A stretch of 53,154 nt of DNA from Oceanospirillum sediminis (GTDB taxonomy: Bacteria > Pseudomonadota > Gammaproteobacteria > Pseudomonadales > Halomonadaceae): positions 1 through 53,154 of the forward strand of contig NZ_JACJFM010000033.1 in the NCBI RefSeq assembly GCF_014164585.1, written 5' to 3'. Below the pieces are notes generated by a model, which saw only the letters and a program-made list of their open reading frames with translations, searched no databases and was not told the DNA's origin. Positions 9,474-18,092 of this stretch are shown in pieces (position 1 is the first letter of the stretch; the number at the start of each line of letters is the position of its first letter). A program made the position numbers and the translations under genes.

Positions 9474-10472
9474 CTATGCCGTTTTCTGAGACTCGGCACT
9501 TTTCGAAGCCAGCTCCGGATTGGCTGTCGCAGTATGATCCAGAGGACTTATTTCAGGAGGATGCTTTTTGTCTCCCAGTTCCGACACCAGCATCCCGATC
9601 ACAATGGCGATTGCACCCGCAACACCAATCATGCCCAGTGTCTCATCCAATATCAGCCAGGCAGTGATATACGCAAATACAGGCTCAGTCGCAAAGACCA
9701 GAGCAACCTTATAATCCGGCAGAATTTGCTGACAAGCTGACTGCGCCCAATAGGCATAGGCCGTTCCAAACATACCAGCAATAGTAATGGCTGAAAAAAT
9801 GATAGGATCTGTCAGTTGTTCCTGCCAGCTGACCGCTTCATGGCCGGGCAAGTAAAAAGCCGGATCAGGAGATAACATTGCGGCACAGCTACTGTAAATA
9901 GCCACAGCAAATAACTGGCTGATACTCAGCGCAATCACAGGTAAAGAACCCACATAACGCCCGGTCATCACAATATGAATAGCAAAGCAAAAAGCACAGA
10001 TCAGGACAAGAAAATCGCCATAGTTGAATTCCAGTTTGTCTCCCATCGTCAACAAATAGAGACCCAGAGTAGAGCACAATACACCCGCCCAGACAGCCCG
10101 ACTGGCAGCGGTTCTGAAAATAAGGAAACCCAGTACGGGCACCAGAGGTACATTCAGCCCTGTAATAAAACCGGCATTAGACACACTGGTATGCAACAGT
10201 CCTTCTGTCTGGGTATAAAACCCTAAGCCGAGCATAGCGCCAAGAATCGCACCTTTCTGTATTACAGGGAGCAGCTGATCTTTGCGGACTTTCTCCCCTG
10301 ATAAAAGAAACAGCGGGATCAAAGATAATCCTGCCAGAGTAAAGCGCAAAGCATTAAAAGTATTCACCGGCAGGCTTTCAATCGCCATATCAATCAGAAC
10401 AAATTCAGCGCCCCATACAAAACTGACCAGCAATAGCATAATCAGAGCCATTCGATGAGAACGTATTGTCAT
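9474..10472 (-). CDS. EamA/DMT-family transporter (RhaT-like permease)
   Basis: This 332-residue integral membrane protein has about ten hydrophobic segments arranged as two tandem EamA repeats (about 8-140 and 155-290). The first helix ends in SFVWGAEFVLID and the second repeat ends in FATEPVFAYITAWLILDE, both typical of the drug/metabolite transporter superfamily. Substrates of such permeases are usually amino acids or small metabolites, exported across the inner membrane. The hydrophilic C-terminal tail (about 295-332) is longer than usual. It lies 168 bp downstream of the NhaC-type gene on the same strand, separated by a strong terminator, so it is probably a separate unit. Confidence 0.9.
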   Translation of the reverse strand: MTIRSHRMALIMLLLVSFVWGAEFVLIDMAIESLPVNTFNALRFTLAGLSLIPLFLLSGEKVRKDQLLPVIQKGAILGAMLGLGFYTQTEGLLHTSVSNAGFITGLNVPLVPVLGFLIFRTAASRAVWAGVLCSTLGLYLLTMGDKLEFNYGDFLVLICAFCFAIHIVMTGRYVGSLPVIALSISQLFAVAIYSSCAAMLSPDPAFYLPGHEAVSWQEQLTDPIIFSAITIAGMFGTAYAYWAQSACQQILPDYKVALVFATEPVFAYITAWLILDETLGMIGVAGAIAIVIGMLVSELGDKKHPPEISPLDHTATANPELASKSAESQKTA

Positions 10473-10528
10473 ACAAACCTCTGTGACGGCATCAATCCGT
10501 TGTTAATAAGCAGTCAATAAACCTGAAA

Positions 10529-10567
10529 CCAGACGCCCCTGCATCCGAAGGAAGCAGGGGCACCTGG
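10529..10567 (-). terminator. Terminator of the NhaC-family gene
   Basis: GCCCCTGC (10535-10542) pairs with GCAGGGGC (10554-10561). An inner TCC-GAA-GGA mini-hairpin lies within, and the outer CCAG/CTGG pair extends the stem. On the minus strand it is followed by T-rich sequence (GGTTTCAGGTTTATT). It lies 74-112 bases past the stop at 10641. Confidence 0.75.
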
Positions 10568-10640
10568 TCATACATTTTCAATTCAATCAATTATTGATCC
10601 GAAATCAGATCAGTTTTCCATTCCGGATTTATCAATCCAC

Positions 10641-12143
10641 TCAGGCCATCATAAAGCCCAGCACCAGAAAACTGATAAAGGCCAGCACAGCACCGATTAA
10701 TACATAGGGAATCTGAGTCACGGCGTGCTGCATAGGCGTACATCCCGATCCCTGAGCCGACAGCACCGTTGAATCACTGAAGAAGCAGGCATGGCTGCCA
10801 AATGCAGACGATGACAATAATGCACCGACTACCAGCGGCATAGAAATATCCAGTTCGAGGGCCATAGGCAATACAATAGGCAGAGTGATCACATAGACAG
10901 CCCAGCTGGAACCTGTGGCGAAAACAACAGCAGCCATCGTGGCAAATACCAGTGCCGGTAACATTGCTTTGGACAGATAAGGGGACAGAGAATCAATGAT
11001 ATAAGGCGTCATGCCCAGCTGATCATTAACCTCTTTCAGCATAAAACCTGCGCAGACCATAGCAATGGGATGCAGCATGACACGAAAGCCATCCAGCATA
11101 GAATCCACCAGTTGCGTAAAATCCAGCAGTCGCTGCCAGTAATACAGCACGATAGTGAATAATGATGCCACCAGAGCACCCAGCAGCAGATCCACTTCAT
11201 AATAGATACTGGCACCAATCAGAACCGCCATCGGCAACAGGAAGTTCAAAAGACCAACAATCGGAGGGACTTTTTTAATACCCGAAGTATCAAAACCATC
11301 CTGTTTGATGCCATCCGGGACAGGCTGACCATTCTGAGCCCGCTGTTCAGCTTCTTTCATCGCTCCCAGATCGCCCAGGAAACCTGCGGCCACCAGAAAA
11401 ACAATCACCAGAGCCAGCCAGCCGTAGGCCATATAAGGAATAGCTTCGATATACAGCATCATACCGCCGCCCTCTTTGGCAGCACCATTCTCTTCCAGCA
11501 GAGCAGCAAAGTAGACCGCCCAGGTTGATACCGGTACCAGAATACATACCGGAGCAGCGGTTGAATCGACCAGGAAGGCCAGTTTTTCCCGGGAGATTTT
11601 ATAACGATCAGTAAGGTTTTTCATGGAAGCTGAGACGGCAAGGGAGTTCAGGTAATCATCAATGAAAACCAGAATACCCAGTACACAGGTTGTCAGCATG
11701 GTGCTGCGTTTACCTTTAATACGTGTGGCCAGCAGATCTCCGAAACTGAGTACACTACCGCCACGTTCCAGAATATTAATCAGACCGCCCATCATGCCAC
11801 ACACCAGAACAATCCAGGCAATGGTTTCATCCATCACCACCGTCATGGATATATCGCCCAGCCCGGTAAACAGATTGGCAGGATCAAGTAACAGAAGACC
11901 GGCAATAATTCCGGCAAACAGAGATTCCAGTGCTTTTTTACTGATGGCGGCCACCACCAGAATCAGAGTGACGGGTAAAATACTGTGAAAACCATAAGAT
12001 TCGCCTTCTACATGCAGGGTCGATAACCAGGCAAATCCGGCCATAATCAGGCCATAAAACAGAATCCATCGAACAGGGCTATCAGACATACGATTGTCGT
12101 CGTACTCTCGAATCGAGATAGGCTGAGTAATCTCACTACTCAT
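10641..12143 (-). CDS. NhaC-family Na+/H+ antiporter
   Basis: This 500-residue membrane protein has about 11-12 hydrophobic helices. The NhaC signature region is recognisable: FIDDYLNSLAVSASM, then DSTAAPVCILVPVSTWAVY, and late SSAFGSHACFFSDSTVLSAQGSG. Family members exchange Na+ for H+, or couple Na+/H+ to exchange of carboxylates or amino acids, so the true substrate is open. The ribosome site is AAGG 8 bases before the ATG. The upstream gene encodes a PuuB-like amine oxidase on the same strand, hinting at amine or amino acid metabolism. A long stem-loop lies in its leader (12181-12245). Confidence 0.9.
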   Translation of the reverse strand: MSSEITQPISIREYDDNRMSDSPVRWILFYGLIMAGFAWLSTLHVEGESYGFHSILPVTLILVVAAISKKALESLFAGIIAGLLLLDPANLFTGLGDISMTVVMDETIAWIVLVCGMMGGLINILERGGSVLSFGDLLATRIKGKRSTMLTTCVLGILVFIDDYLNSLAVSASMKNLTDRYKISREKLAFLVDSTAAPVCILVPVSTWAVYFAALLEENGAAKEGGGMMLYIEAIPYMAYGWLALVIVFLVAAGFLGDLGAMKEAEQRAQNGQPVPDGIKQDGFDTSGIKKVPPIVGLLNFLLPMAVLIGASIYYEVDLLLGALVASLFTIVLYYWQRLLDFTQLVDSMLDGFRVMLHPIAMVCAGFMLKEVNDQLGMTPYIIDSLSPYLSKAMLPALVFATMAAVVFATGSSWAVYVITLPIVLPMALELDISMPLVVGALLSSSAFGSHACFFSDSTVLSAQGSGCTPMQHAVTQIPYVLIGAVLAFISFLVLGFMMA

Positions 12144-12180
12144 AACATTACCTTATTATATTAGTTGTTATTCTGTCGCC

Positions 12181-12245
12181 AGGTGTTGTGGATTTATTGC
12201 CATCTGACCTTCCGGCAGGAAGATAGAATAAACCCGACAACACCT
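12181..12245 (-). promoter_or_regulatory. Extended stem-loop in the nhaC-type leader
   Basis: Three stacked helices can be drawn. AGGTGTTGT (12181-12189) pairs with ACAACACCT (12237-12245). GGATTTATT (12190-12198) pairs with AATAAACCC (12227-12235) after one bulged base. CTTCC (12209-12213) pairs with GGAAG (12218-12222) around a 4-base loop. The one non-Watson-Crick pair is A-C on the plus strand but G-U in a minus-strand transcript, so the structure is best in the nhaC-sense RNA. It ends 38 bases before the start codon. I do not recognise a known riboswitch; a leader RNA element, a palindromic repeat or an intercistronic terminator are alternatives. Confidence 0.5.
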
Positions 12246-12408
12246 CAGCAATGACTAAAAGTAACTCTGAACAGATCCAGACTTCAGAGTGTTATGTAAA
12301 GTACTTGTTATTATCAAACTTCCGGGATATCCCGGAAAAACAGCTTATTGGCTTCAGCGACTCTGCATGCCACCGGGCAACAGCTGTTTGCCAGAAATAT
12401 GACAGTGA

Positions 12409-13692
12409 TCAGATACCGAGTTTATCTCTCAGGCTGTAGTAAGCCGCTCCCATTGCAGTATATGGCACGCGCAGTGCCCGACCACCCGGGAACGGATACT
12501 GAGGCAAACTGGCAAAAGCATCAAAACGTTCTGCCTGGCCCTGAATAGCATCAGACAATACCTGACCAGCCAGATGAGTGGAGGTTACACCATGACCACT
12601 ATAGCCCTGTGCGTAATAGACGTTATGCCCTACCCGACCAAACTGAGGTAAACGCATCAGTGTCAGCAGGAAGTTACCTGTCCAGGCATAATTCACTTTG
12701 ACATTTTTCAGCTGAGGGAAGGTTTTCAGCATCTTTGGTACGACCAGAGATTCAATTTTATCCGGCTCGCGGGCACCGTAGGTGACACCGCCGCCATAGA
12801 TCAGGCGTCCATCCCCGGATAAGCGATAGTAATCCAGCAGATAATTACAATCTTCGACACAGTGATCGCCAGGCAACAGCTCTTTTTGCAGCGATTCAGG
12901 CAGAGGTTCTGTAGTAATAACCTGCGTACCGCAAGGCATTGCCTTTTGCTCTACTTCAGGAATCAGCCCTGTCATATAGGCATTACCGGCCACTACAACA
13001 AAATCAGCGACAACACAGCCTTTTGCACTGTGTACCTTCGCTTTAATCCCCTCTTCAATCCGGGTGACAGGTGAAGCTTCATAAATCACACCACCCAGAG
13101 ATTCAAATGCAGCGGCTTCGCCCAGCACCAGATTCAGAGGATGAAAATGACCACCGGAGTGATCCAGTAAACCGCCCTCATAGCGATCTGTGCCAATATG
13201 ATCCTGGATAGAATCTGCAGATAAGAGTTCCAGCTGATGGTGGCCGTGAGACTCCCACAGTGATTTTTTCTCTTCCAGCTCTTTCATCTGCTTTTTGTTA
13301 CAGGCCGCAAAAATGCCACCGGGCTTCAGATCACACTGAATATCATATTGCTCAACCAGGCGGCGGATAATCTTTCCACCTTCAAAGGCCATTGAACCCA
13401 GCTGCTCACCGGCTTTTTTACCGTAATTCTGCTCAATAAAGTCAATATCACGGCTATAACTGTGGACAATCTGGCCACCATTTCGCCCGGAAGCGCCAAA
13501 GCCAATGCGAGACGCTTCAACAACAACAACATTGAAACCTTTCTCGGCAAGATGTAAAGCGGTAGATATACCGGTAAAGCCTGCACCGACAACACAAACA
13601 TCGGCGAACACTTCACCCTCTAGCGGAGACCTGATGGTCTGATCATTGGCCGAAGCGGCATAATAAGATGTGGTATGAGAAGGTGCTGACAT
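12409..13692 (-). CDS. FAD-dependent amine oxidase, PuuB-like (DAO family)
   Basis: This 427-residue flavoprotein of the D-amino acid oxidase fold resembles gamma-glutamylputrescine oxidase PuuB. The FAD-binding motif VVGAGFTGISTALHLAE is at about 34-50, followed by the acidic ribose-binding residue in VVVEASRIGFGASGRNGGQ. A C-terminal AQGYSGHGVTSTHLAG contacts the flavin. The reaction is oxidation of a primary or secondary amine with release of hydrogen peroxide; putrescine derivatives or N-methylated amino acids are plausible substrates. No other puu genes are present here. It probably precedes the NhaC-type antiporter gene functionally (265 bp gap). A 20-bp palindrome lies 73 bp upstream of its start. 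Confidence 0.88.
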   Translation of the reverse strand: MSAPSHTTSYYAASANDQTIRSPLEGEVFADVCVVGAGFTGISTALHLAEKGFNVVVVEASRIGFGASGRNGGQIVHSYSRDIDFIEQNYGKKAGEQLGSMAFEGGKIIRRLVEQYDIQCDLKPGGIFAACNKKQMKELEEKKSLWESHGHHQLELLSADSIQDHIGTDRYEGGLLDHSGGHFHPLNLVLGEAAAFESLGGVIYEASPVTRIEEGIKAKVHSAKGCVVADFVVVAGNAYMTGLIPEVEQKAMPCGTQVITTEPLPESLQKELLPGDHCVEDCNYLLDYYRLSGDGRLIYGGGVTYGAREPDKIESLVVPKMLKTFPQLKNVKVNYAWTGNFLLTLMRLPQFGRVGHNVYYAQGYSGHGVTSTHLAGQVLSDAIQGQAERFDAFASLPQYPFPGGRALRVPYTAMGAAYYSLRDKLGI

Positions 13693-14045
13693 AGACGCCC
13701 CCGATTCTGGTTATTACATTGCTGTTTTATGCCACTTAAGATACCTCTTCAATCGCAAAGGCATATATACCCACCAGGGTATATTCTGATGCAATGACGG
13801 CCTGCTCCTTTATCAGCTACTTTGTTCTCATCTGACGGCCACTGACAATCTGTTTGTTCATCCATACAATGGCAGCATCTGAGAAACTACGCCTGCATTC
13901 TGTACATAGAAAAAGGTACATTCGTTGTCGCGTCATTTGACACTAAAAATCTGCAATCAGACACGCAATCATATGATTTCTCAATAAAAGGCAGTAAGAT
14001 TCATATATAAGATTTTTTAAGCTCGAACCGAACAAGGAGTTTACA
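13693..14045. other. Divergent promoter region between the amine oxidase and DUF3334 genes
   Basis: This 353-bp region holds the promoters of two divergent genes. It contains the palindrome at 13765-13784 and A/T-rich sequence just before the DUF3334 gene. I see no further gene. Confidence 0.5.
13765..13784. promoter_or_regulatory. 20-bp palindrome upstream of the amine oxidase gene
   Basis: ATATACCC and GGGTATAT are exact inverted repeats separated by ACCA. The site lies about 73 bp upstream of the PuuB-like start, a usual operator or activator position. The cognate regulator is unknown. Confidence 0.4.
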
Positions 14046-14744
14046 GTGAACAAGCTTGCCACCGCCAAACGCTCTCGTGCTATTACGACAGAAGAAGTAC
14101 TGTTGATTCTTTGCCACTCTGTAACGGAAGTACTGGGTAATGCAGGAAACGAGAAAGTTGACTACTCCCCTATGGTGCAAAAGATCAACAAAACCTGCCT
14201 ACGCCCGGATATCGGTTGTTTCGTACTGTTTGATGGTGGTTTCTCCGGTCTTGTGATTATCAACTTCACCGCTGAATCGGCAATGGAGATCTATCGTAAA
14301 TACCTGACAAGTATGGGAATGCCGGAAAACGAACTGGCGCAGATCCATACGTCTGATGAGGTAAGCGATGTCATGGGTGAGATTATGAACCAGATTGTCG
14401 GTGACTTTACGAACAAAGTACGCCACAGACTGCGCACCTCCATCACCCAGAGCCAGCCGAAAATGATGGCCATTAATAAACAGGTTCAGATCTCTGTTAA
14501 CACCACACTGGATCAGCCTCAGTCCCGCCGTGTAACGTTTAATACAGAAAGTAATAATATTTTCTATCTGGAACTATCGATGGATAAAACGGAGTTTATT
14601 AAACTGCACGACTTTGAAGATATGGAACAGGAAAATCCGGATGATATTCTTGCTGAAACCAGCCAGCAAAGTGCCAGCCGCTCAGGCAGTGAAGCCAATG
14701 GTAATAGCGATCATGATGACCTGTTAAATGATCTGGGAATTTAA
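14046..14744 (+). CDS. DUF3334 family protein, CheX-like
   Basis: This 232-residue cytoplasmic protein starts at GTG with AAGGAG 7 bases upstream. The central region reads SDVMGEIMNQIVGDF (about 106-120), which resembles the ExxNxxxG motif of CheX/CheC phosphatases that dephosphorylate response-regulator receivers. The fold is therefore probably CheX-like, and a role in chemotaxis or signalling phosphatase activity is an inference. The C-terminus is acidic and low-complexity (about 195-225) and ends in DDLLNDLGI. No che genes are adjacent. A strong terminator follows the gene. Confidence 0.8.
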   Translation: MNKLATAKRSRAITTEEVLLILCHSVTEVLGNAGNEKVDYSPMVQKINKTCLRPDIGCFVLFDGGFSGLVIINFTAESAMEIYRKYLTSMGMPENELAQIHTSDEVSDVMGEIMNQIVGDFTNKVRHRLRTSITQSQPKMMAINKQVQISVNTTLDQPQSRRVTFNTESNNIFYLELSMDKTEFIKLHDFEDMEQENPDDILAETSQQSASRSGSEANGNSDHDDLLNDLGI

Positions 14745-14771
14745 TCCTGAGTCACAGTCCTGTCTATCTGT

Positions 14772-14795
14772 AAAGCCCGTAAAATAACGGGCTTT
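14772..14795 (+). terminator. Rho-independent terminator after the DUF3334 gene
   Basis: AAAGCCCGT pairs perfectly with ACGGGCTTT around an AAAATA loop, and is followed by GATTCTTATT. It lies 28 bases past the stop codon. Confidence 0.85.
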
Positions 14796-14816
14796 GATTC
14801 TTATTATGTATCAGTA

Positions 14817-15509
14817 ATGCTGTATCAACCAATGAATTATCAAGCGGCTATTTTTGATATGGACGGACTGCTTCTGGATACCGAACGGGTTTGTATGCGC
14901 GAGTTTAAAAAAGCCTGTGAAGTTCAGGGTCTGCCCTTTTACGAAGCGATTTATCTGTCCATTATTGGTCGTAATGCTGCTGGAATAGAACAGATATTCC
15001 GGAATACTTATGCTGATGATTTTGATCGTTTACATAATGAATGGCGCACCCGCTACAATGCAGTAGTAAAACATCAGTCCATTCCCATTAAACAAGGTGT
15101 TATTGAACTGCTTGAATGGCTGAAGGCAATGAATATTCCAACAGCTGTTGCCACCTCTACCGTGAAAGACGTAGCCATAAAAAAGCTGGCTCTGGCCGGA
15201 TTAGAACAATATTTTGATAATGTCACGACAGGCTGCGAAGTCAGTCACGGCAAACCCGATCCGGAAATCTATCTGCTGGCAGCAAGCCGGTTAAATATTG
15301 CGCCTGTACATTGCCTCGCATTTGAGGATTCTAACAATGGTGTTCGTTCAGCCGTCTCTGCTGGCATGATCAGCTATCAAATTCCAGATCTGGTTGAACC
15401 TTGTAATGAAGTCCGGGCCCTGGGCCATAAAATTCTGCCTTCTATGTACCAGGTACTTGATGAGTTGAAGCAGCAACGGCTGGATGGTGCAGCCCAAATC
15501 AATGTCTGA
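14817..15509 (+). CDS. HAD-superfamily phosphatase (beta-phosphoglucomutase/YcjU-like subfamily)
   Basis: This 230-residue protein carries HAD motif I FDMDGLLLDTE near residue 15, motif II in AVATSTV, motif III lysine in SHGKPDPEIY, and motif IV in CLAFEDSNNGVRSA. All four catalytic motifs are intact, with an alpha-helical cap after motif I. The likely activity is hydrolysis of a small sugar phosphate or nucleotide; the substrate cannot be told from sequence. The start is uncertain: neither the ATG at 14817 nor the one at 14832 has a clear ribosome site. Confidence 0.9.
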   Translation: MLYQPMNYQAAIFDMDGLLLDTERVCMREFKKACEVQGLPFYEAIYLSIIGRNAAGIEQIFRNTYADDFDRLHNEWRTRYNAVVKHQSIPIKQGVIELLEWLKAMNIPTAVATSTVKDVAIKKLALAGLEQYFDNVTTGCEVSHGKPDPEIYLLAASRLNIAPVHCLAFEDSNNGVRSAVSAGMISYQIPDLVEPCNEVRALGHKILPSMYQVLDELKQQRLDGAAQINV

Positions 15510-15588
15510 ACTGCTTTGCCTGTTCCTGATCGGAGATAACCATCAGGCGATCCCCGATTACTTAACGTGTTAAATCAGGTATTGCGCG

Positions 15589-16098
15589 CTACTGACATTC
15601 TTCGTTGTAACCGTTATCCGTTCTGGCCGAACTGGCGATGATCTTTTTATAAGCCTGGTCACGATCAACACCTTTGTTCAGGCTTTTCTGAACCAGATAC
15701 TCAAATGTCGGCCCATCCGGATTACCATATTTCTCCATATCTCTGGCTTGCAGCGCTTTCATCTCTTCAGCAGAGCTCATCATATACCGGGCATTCATGC
15801 GAGCCCTGTGGCGCGTATCAAAAGCACGACGGGCCCTTTCTTCCAGAGTCAATCCTGTTGTGATCCAGCGTTCATTAATAACCGGAATAGCCACCACCTG
15901 GTAGTTGTACCAGACACGTATTTCACAGTCTGTTTCAGGAACTGACACTAAAACATTTCCAGCAGGAGATGAGCTGGCTGACATGGCACTTTCAGGTTGT
16001 GAATGCGTCCCGGCACAACCTGCTGTAAGTGAAATTAATCCGGCAGCCAGTACACTACGACCATAACCGGATAAAGACGTCCAGGAGATTCCCTGCAT
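15589..16098 (-). CDS. Putative lipoprotein of unknown function
   Basis: I placed the start at the ATG ending at 16098, with GAGG 6 bases upstream; in-frame ATGs at 16101, 16110 and 16152 are possible. The N-terminus is a signal peptide ending in a lipobox LTAGC, so the mature protein should be lipid-anchored. The mature part has a Ser/Pro-rich linker, a segment starting ETDCEIRVWYNYQ, and a helical C-terminal half with charged residues. Two further cysteines, at DCEIRVWY and at the extreme C-terminus, might pair. I do not recognise the family. Confidence 0.7.
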   Translation of the reverse strand: MQGISWTSLSGYGRSVLAAGLISLTAGCAGTHSQPESAMSASSSPAGNVLVSVPETDCEIRVWYNYQVVAIPVINERWITTGLTLEERARRAFDTRHRARMNARYMMSSAEEMKALQARDMEKYGNPDGPTFEYLVQKSLNKGVDRDQAYKKIIASSARTDNGYNEECQ

Positions 16099-16212
16099 CA
16101 TAAACCTCATAAAACACTGACAGTTGTTGTTAAGAAGCTGTAATGATGACAAATGCCGGATCGGTATAACATTACATCTGATGACATTGAATCAGAATCA
16201 AACAGTAAGAAA

Positions 16213-17109
16213 TCATAGAGAAATGCTGGCAAAATCAGACTCCAGCAAAAAATCGATCATCGCCTTAAGTTTAGGCGTCATACTGCTACGACTGGGATAA
16301 AGCAGATAGTATCCTTGCTCTTTACTCCCCCACTCTGGCAACACCGGTTCCAGTTGATGCTGTGCTATCGCCTGACTTGCCAGATATCCGGGCATAAATG
16401 CGATCCCCAACCCGGCCAGTACCATCTGTCTGATACTATCCAGATCATTCACCCGAACCCTGGTTTCTGGACGAAATGTATACTCTTCCCCAGAGGAGAT
16501 TAGCTTTATTTCATTGAAAATACGATCAATTGCCATTGTCAGCATCTTATGTTCATGCAATTGCTGAATATTCTGCGGACGCCCATGCTTATCCAGATAA
16601 TCCGGACTGGCAAAAAAAGACATATCATAACTGGCCAGATGCCGACTGATCAGGTCGCTGTCCTGTAAGTCTCCGACTCGCAAAACCAGATCATAACCTT
16701 CAGCAATCAGATCGACTGTTCGGTTTTCAAGAATCAGATCGACATCAATCTCAGGAAAACGCTGAAGAAATTCAGGTAACCTGGGCACCAGTAATAACTG
16801 CCCCAGTGAAATGGACGCATTAATTTTTAACCGCCCTCTGGGGACGTCTGTCAATCGATGCAGCGATTCACTGGCATTGCGTGCTTCTTCAACAATACGT
16901 CGGCAATGCTGATAAAACAGCTCCCCGGCCTCAGTCAGGCGAACACCCTTAGTTCCTCTTTCAATCAGCCTGATATTCAGTTCTTTTTCCAGCTCACTGA
17001 CTCTGCGACTGACTCTGGATTTAGGTATACCCAGTGCACGGGCGGCTTCTGAAATCACGCCGGTCTCAGCGACTCGGGCGAAGATCACCATATCATTCAA
17101 ATTATTCAT
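16213..17109 (-). CDS. LysR-family transcriptional regulator
   Basis: This 298-residue protein has an N-terminal helix-turn-helix (GVISEAARALGIPKSRVSRRVSELE) and a C-terminal periplasmic-binding-like effector domain. It is divergent from an FMN reductase gene (start 17256) with 146 bp between starts, the standard arrangement for a LysR regulator and its target. Its sequence ending YPSRSSMTPKLKAMIDFLL is close to the other LysR proteins of this window, suggesting a paralogous set. The effector is unknown. Confidence 0.93.
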   Translation of the reverse strand: MNNLNDMVIFARVAETGVISEAARALGIPKSRVSRRVSELEKELNIRLIERGTKGVRLTEAGELFYQHCRRIVEEARNASESLHRLTDVPRGRLKINASISLGQLLLVPRLPEFLQRFPEIDVDLILENRTVDLIAEGYDLVLRVGDLQDSDLISRHLASYDMSFFASPDYLDKHGRPQNIQQLHEHKMLTMAIDRIFNEIKLISSGEEYTFRPETRVRVNDLDSIRQMVLAGLGIAFMPGYLASQAIAQHQLEPVLPEWGSKEQGYYLLYPSRSSMTPKLKAMIDFLLESDFASISL

Positions 17110-17255
17110 GCCATTAATCGTTCTATATATGAAACACTATGTTTTATTTTCACACCTATACTTAGAAATTGGAACGGACTAAGCTGCAACACAAATAACG
17201 AAGTTACTATCGAACAACATCGCTCCGAATAAAAATTTACTGCCTGGAGAAAATT

Positions 17256-17801
17256 ATGAAAGTCATCGCATTTGCTGCAAGCAACAGTCTTACTTCAATC
17301 AATAAAACACTGGCCACTTATGCTGCAAACCAGGTCAAAGACGCCAGTGTCGAAGTGCTGGACCTGAATCACTATGAAATGCCCATATACAGTCCAGAGC
17401 GTGAAGAAAATAGCGGTATTCCAGAACAGGCTCATCAATTCAGACAGCAGATTGGCGATGCCGATTTGCTCATTGTGTCATTTGCAGAACACAATGGCTC
17501 ATACAGCGCCGCCTTCAAGAATATTTTTGACTGGGCATCACGTATTGATATGGAAGTCTGGCAGGGTAAACCCATACTGATGCTGGCAACATCCCCAGGC
17601 CCTGGTGGTGCCCAGAATGTACTGAAGGCAGCAGTGACTTCTGCCCCTTATTTTGATGGCCAGGTTAAGGCCTCAATGTCAGTTCCTTCTTTCTACGACA
17701 ACTTTGATCAGGAAAGCAATACATTATCAGATGCAGATCTGCGCAATGAACTGGCTAAAGCGATAACCAGTCTTACCGATAGCCTTACTGTTAAAAGCTA
17801 A
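17256..17801 (+). CDS. NADPH-dependent FMN reductase family protein
   Basis: This 181-residue flavodoxin-like protein starts IAFAASNSLTSINKTLA, the phosphate-binding loop for FMN. It also contains the conserved VSFAEHNGSYSAAFKNIFDWASR segment and TSPGPGGAQNVL. Family members use NAD(P)H to reduce FMN, quinones or chromate/azo compounds. CTGGAGAA precedes the ATG. The divergent LysR gene is the probable regulator. Confidence 0.9.
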   Translation: MKVIAFAASNSLTSINKTLATYAANQVKDASVEVLDLNHYEMPIYSPEREENSGIPEQAHQFRQQIGDADLLIVSFAEHNGSYSAAFKNIFDWASRIDMEVWQGKPILMLATSPGPGGAQNVLKAAVTSAPYFDGQVKASMSVPSFYDNFDQESNTLSDADLRNELAKAITSLTDSLTVKS

Positions 17802-17840
17802 AGTAATTTCTGCAACATACTGAAAACGCTGATATATCAT

Positions 17841-17875
17841 AGGAAATAAAGATATATTGAATATCATTATTTCCT
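17841..17875 (+). terminator. Hairpin after the FMN reductase gene
   Basis: AGGAAATAA pairs with TTATTTCCT, and inside them GATAT pairs with ATATC around a 5-base loop, with an A-A mismatch between. It begins 40 bases after the stop codon. The 3' arm is T-rich and is followed by GCTCTTATC, so this is a probable but imperfect terminator. Confidence 0.5.
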
Positions 17876-18092
17876 GCTCTTATCACCATTGATTCTGATC
17901 ATTAAGACCTCTTACACCCTTTGCTTACCGTTGCCTCTGACATCATACACAGCAACATTCTTCCTGGTATCAAAGCCTTTTCTACCCGGATAAAACAAAT
18001 TTTTCTTCTTGTGTATCTTTAGCTACATAACACAGATATCAATCTCAATATTCTTTAGTGGTCACGTTTATCGGATTACAAGGAATATTACT

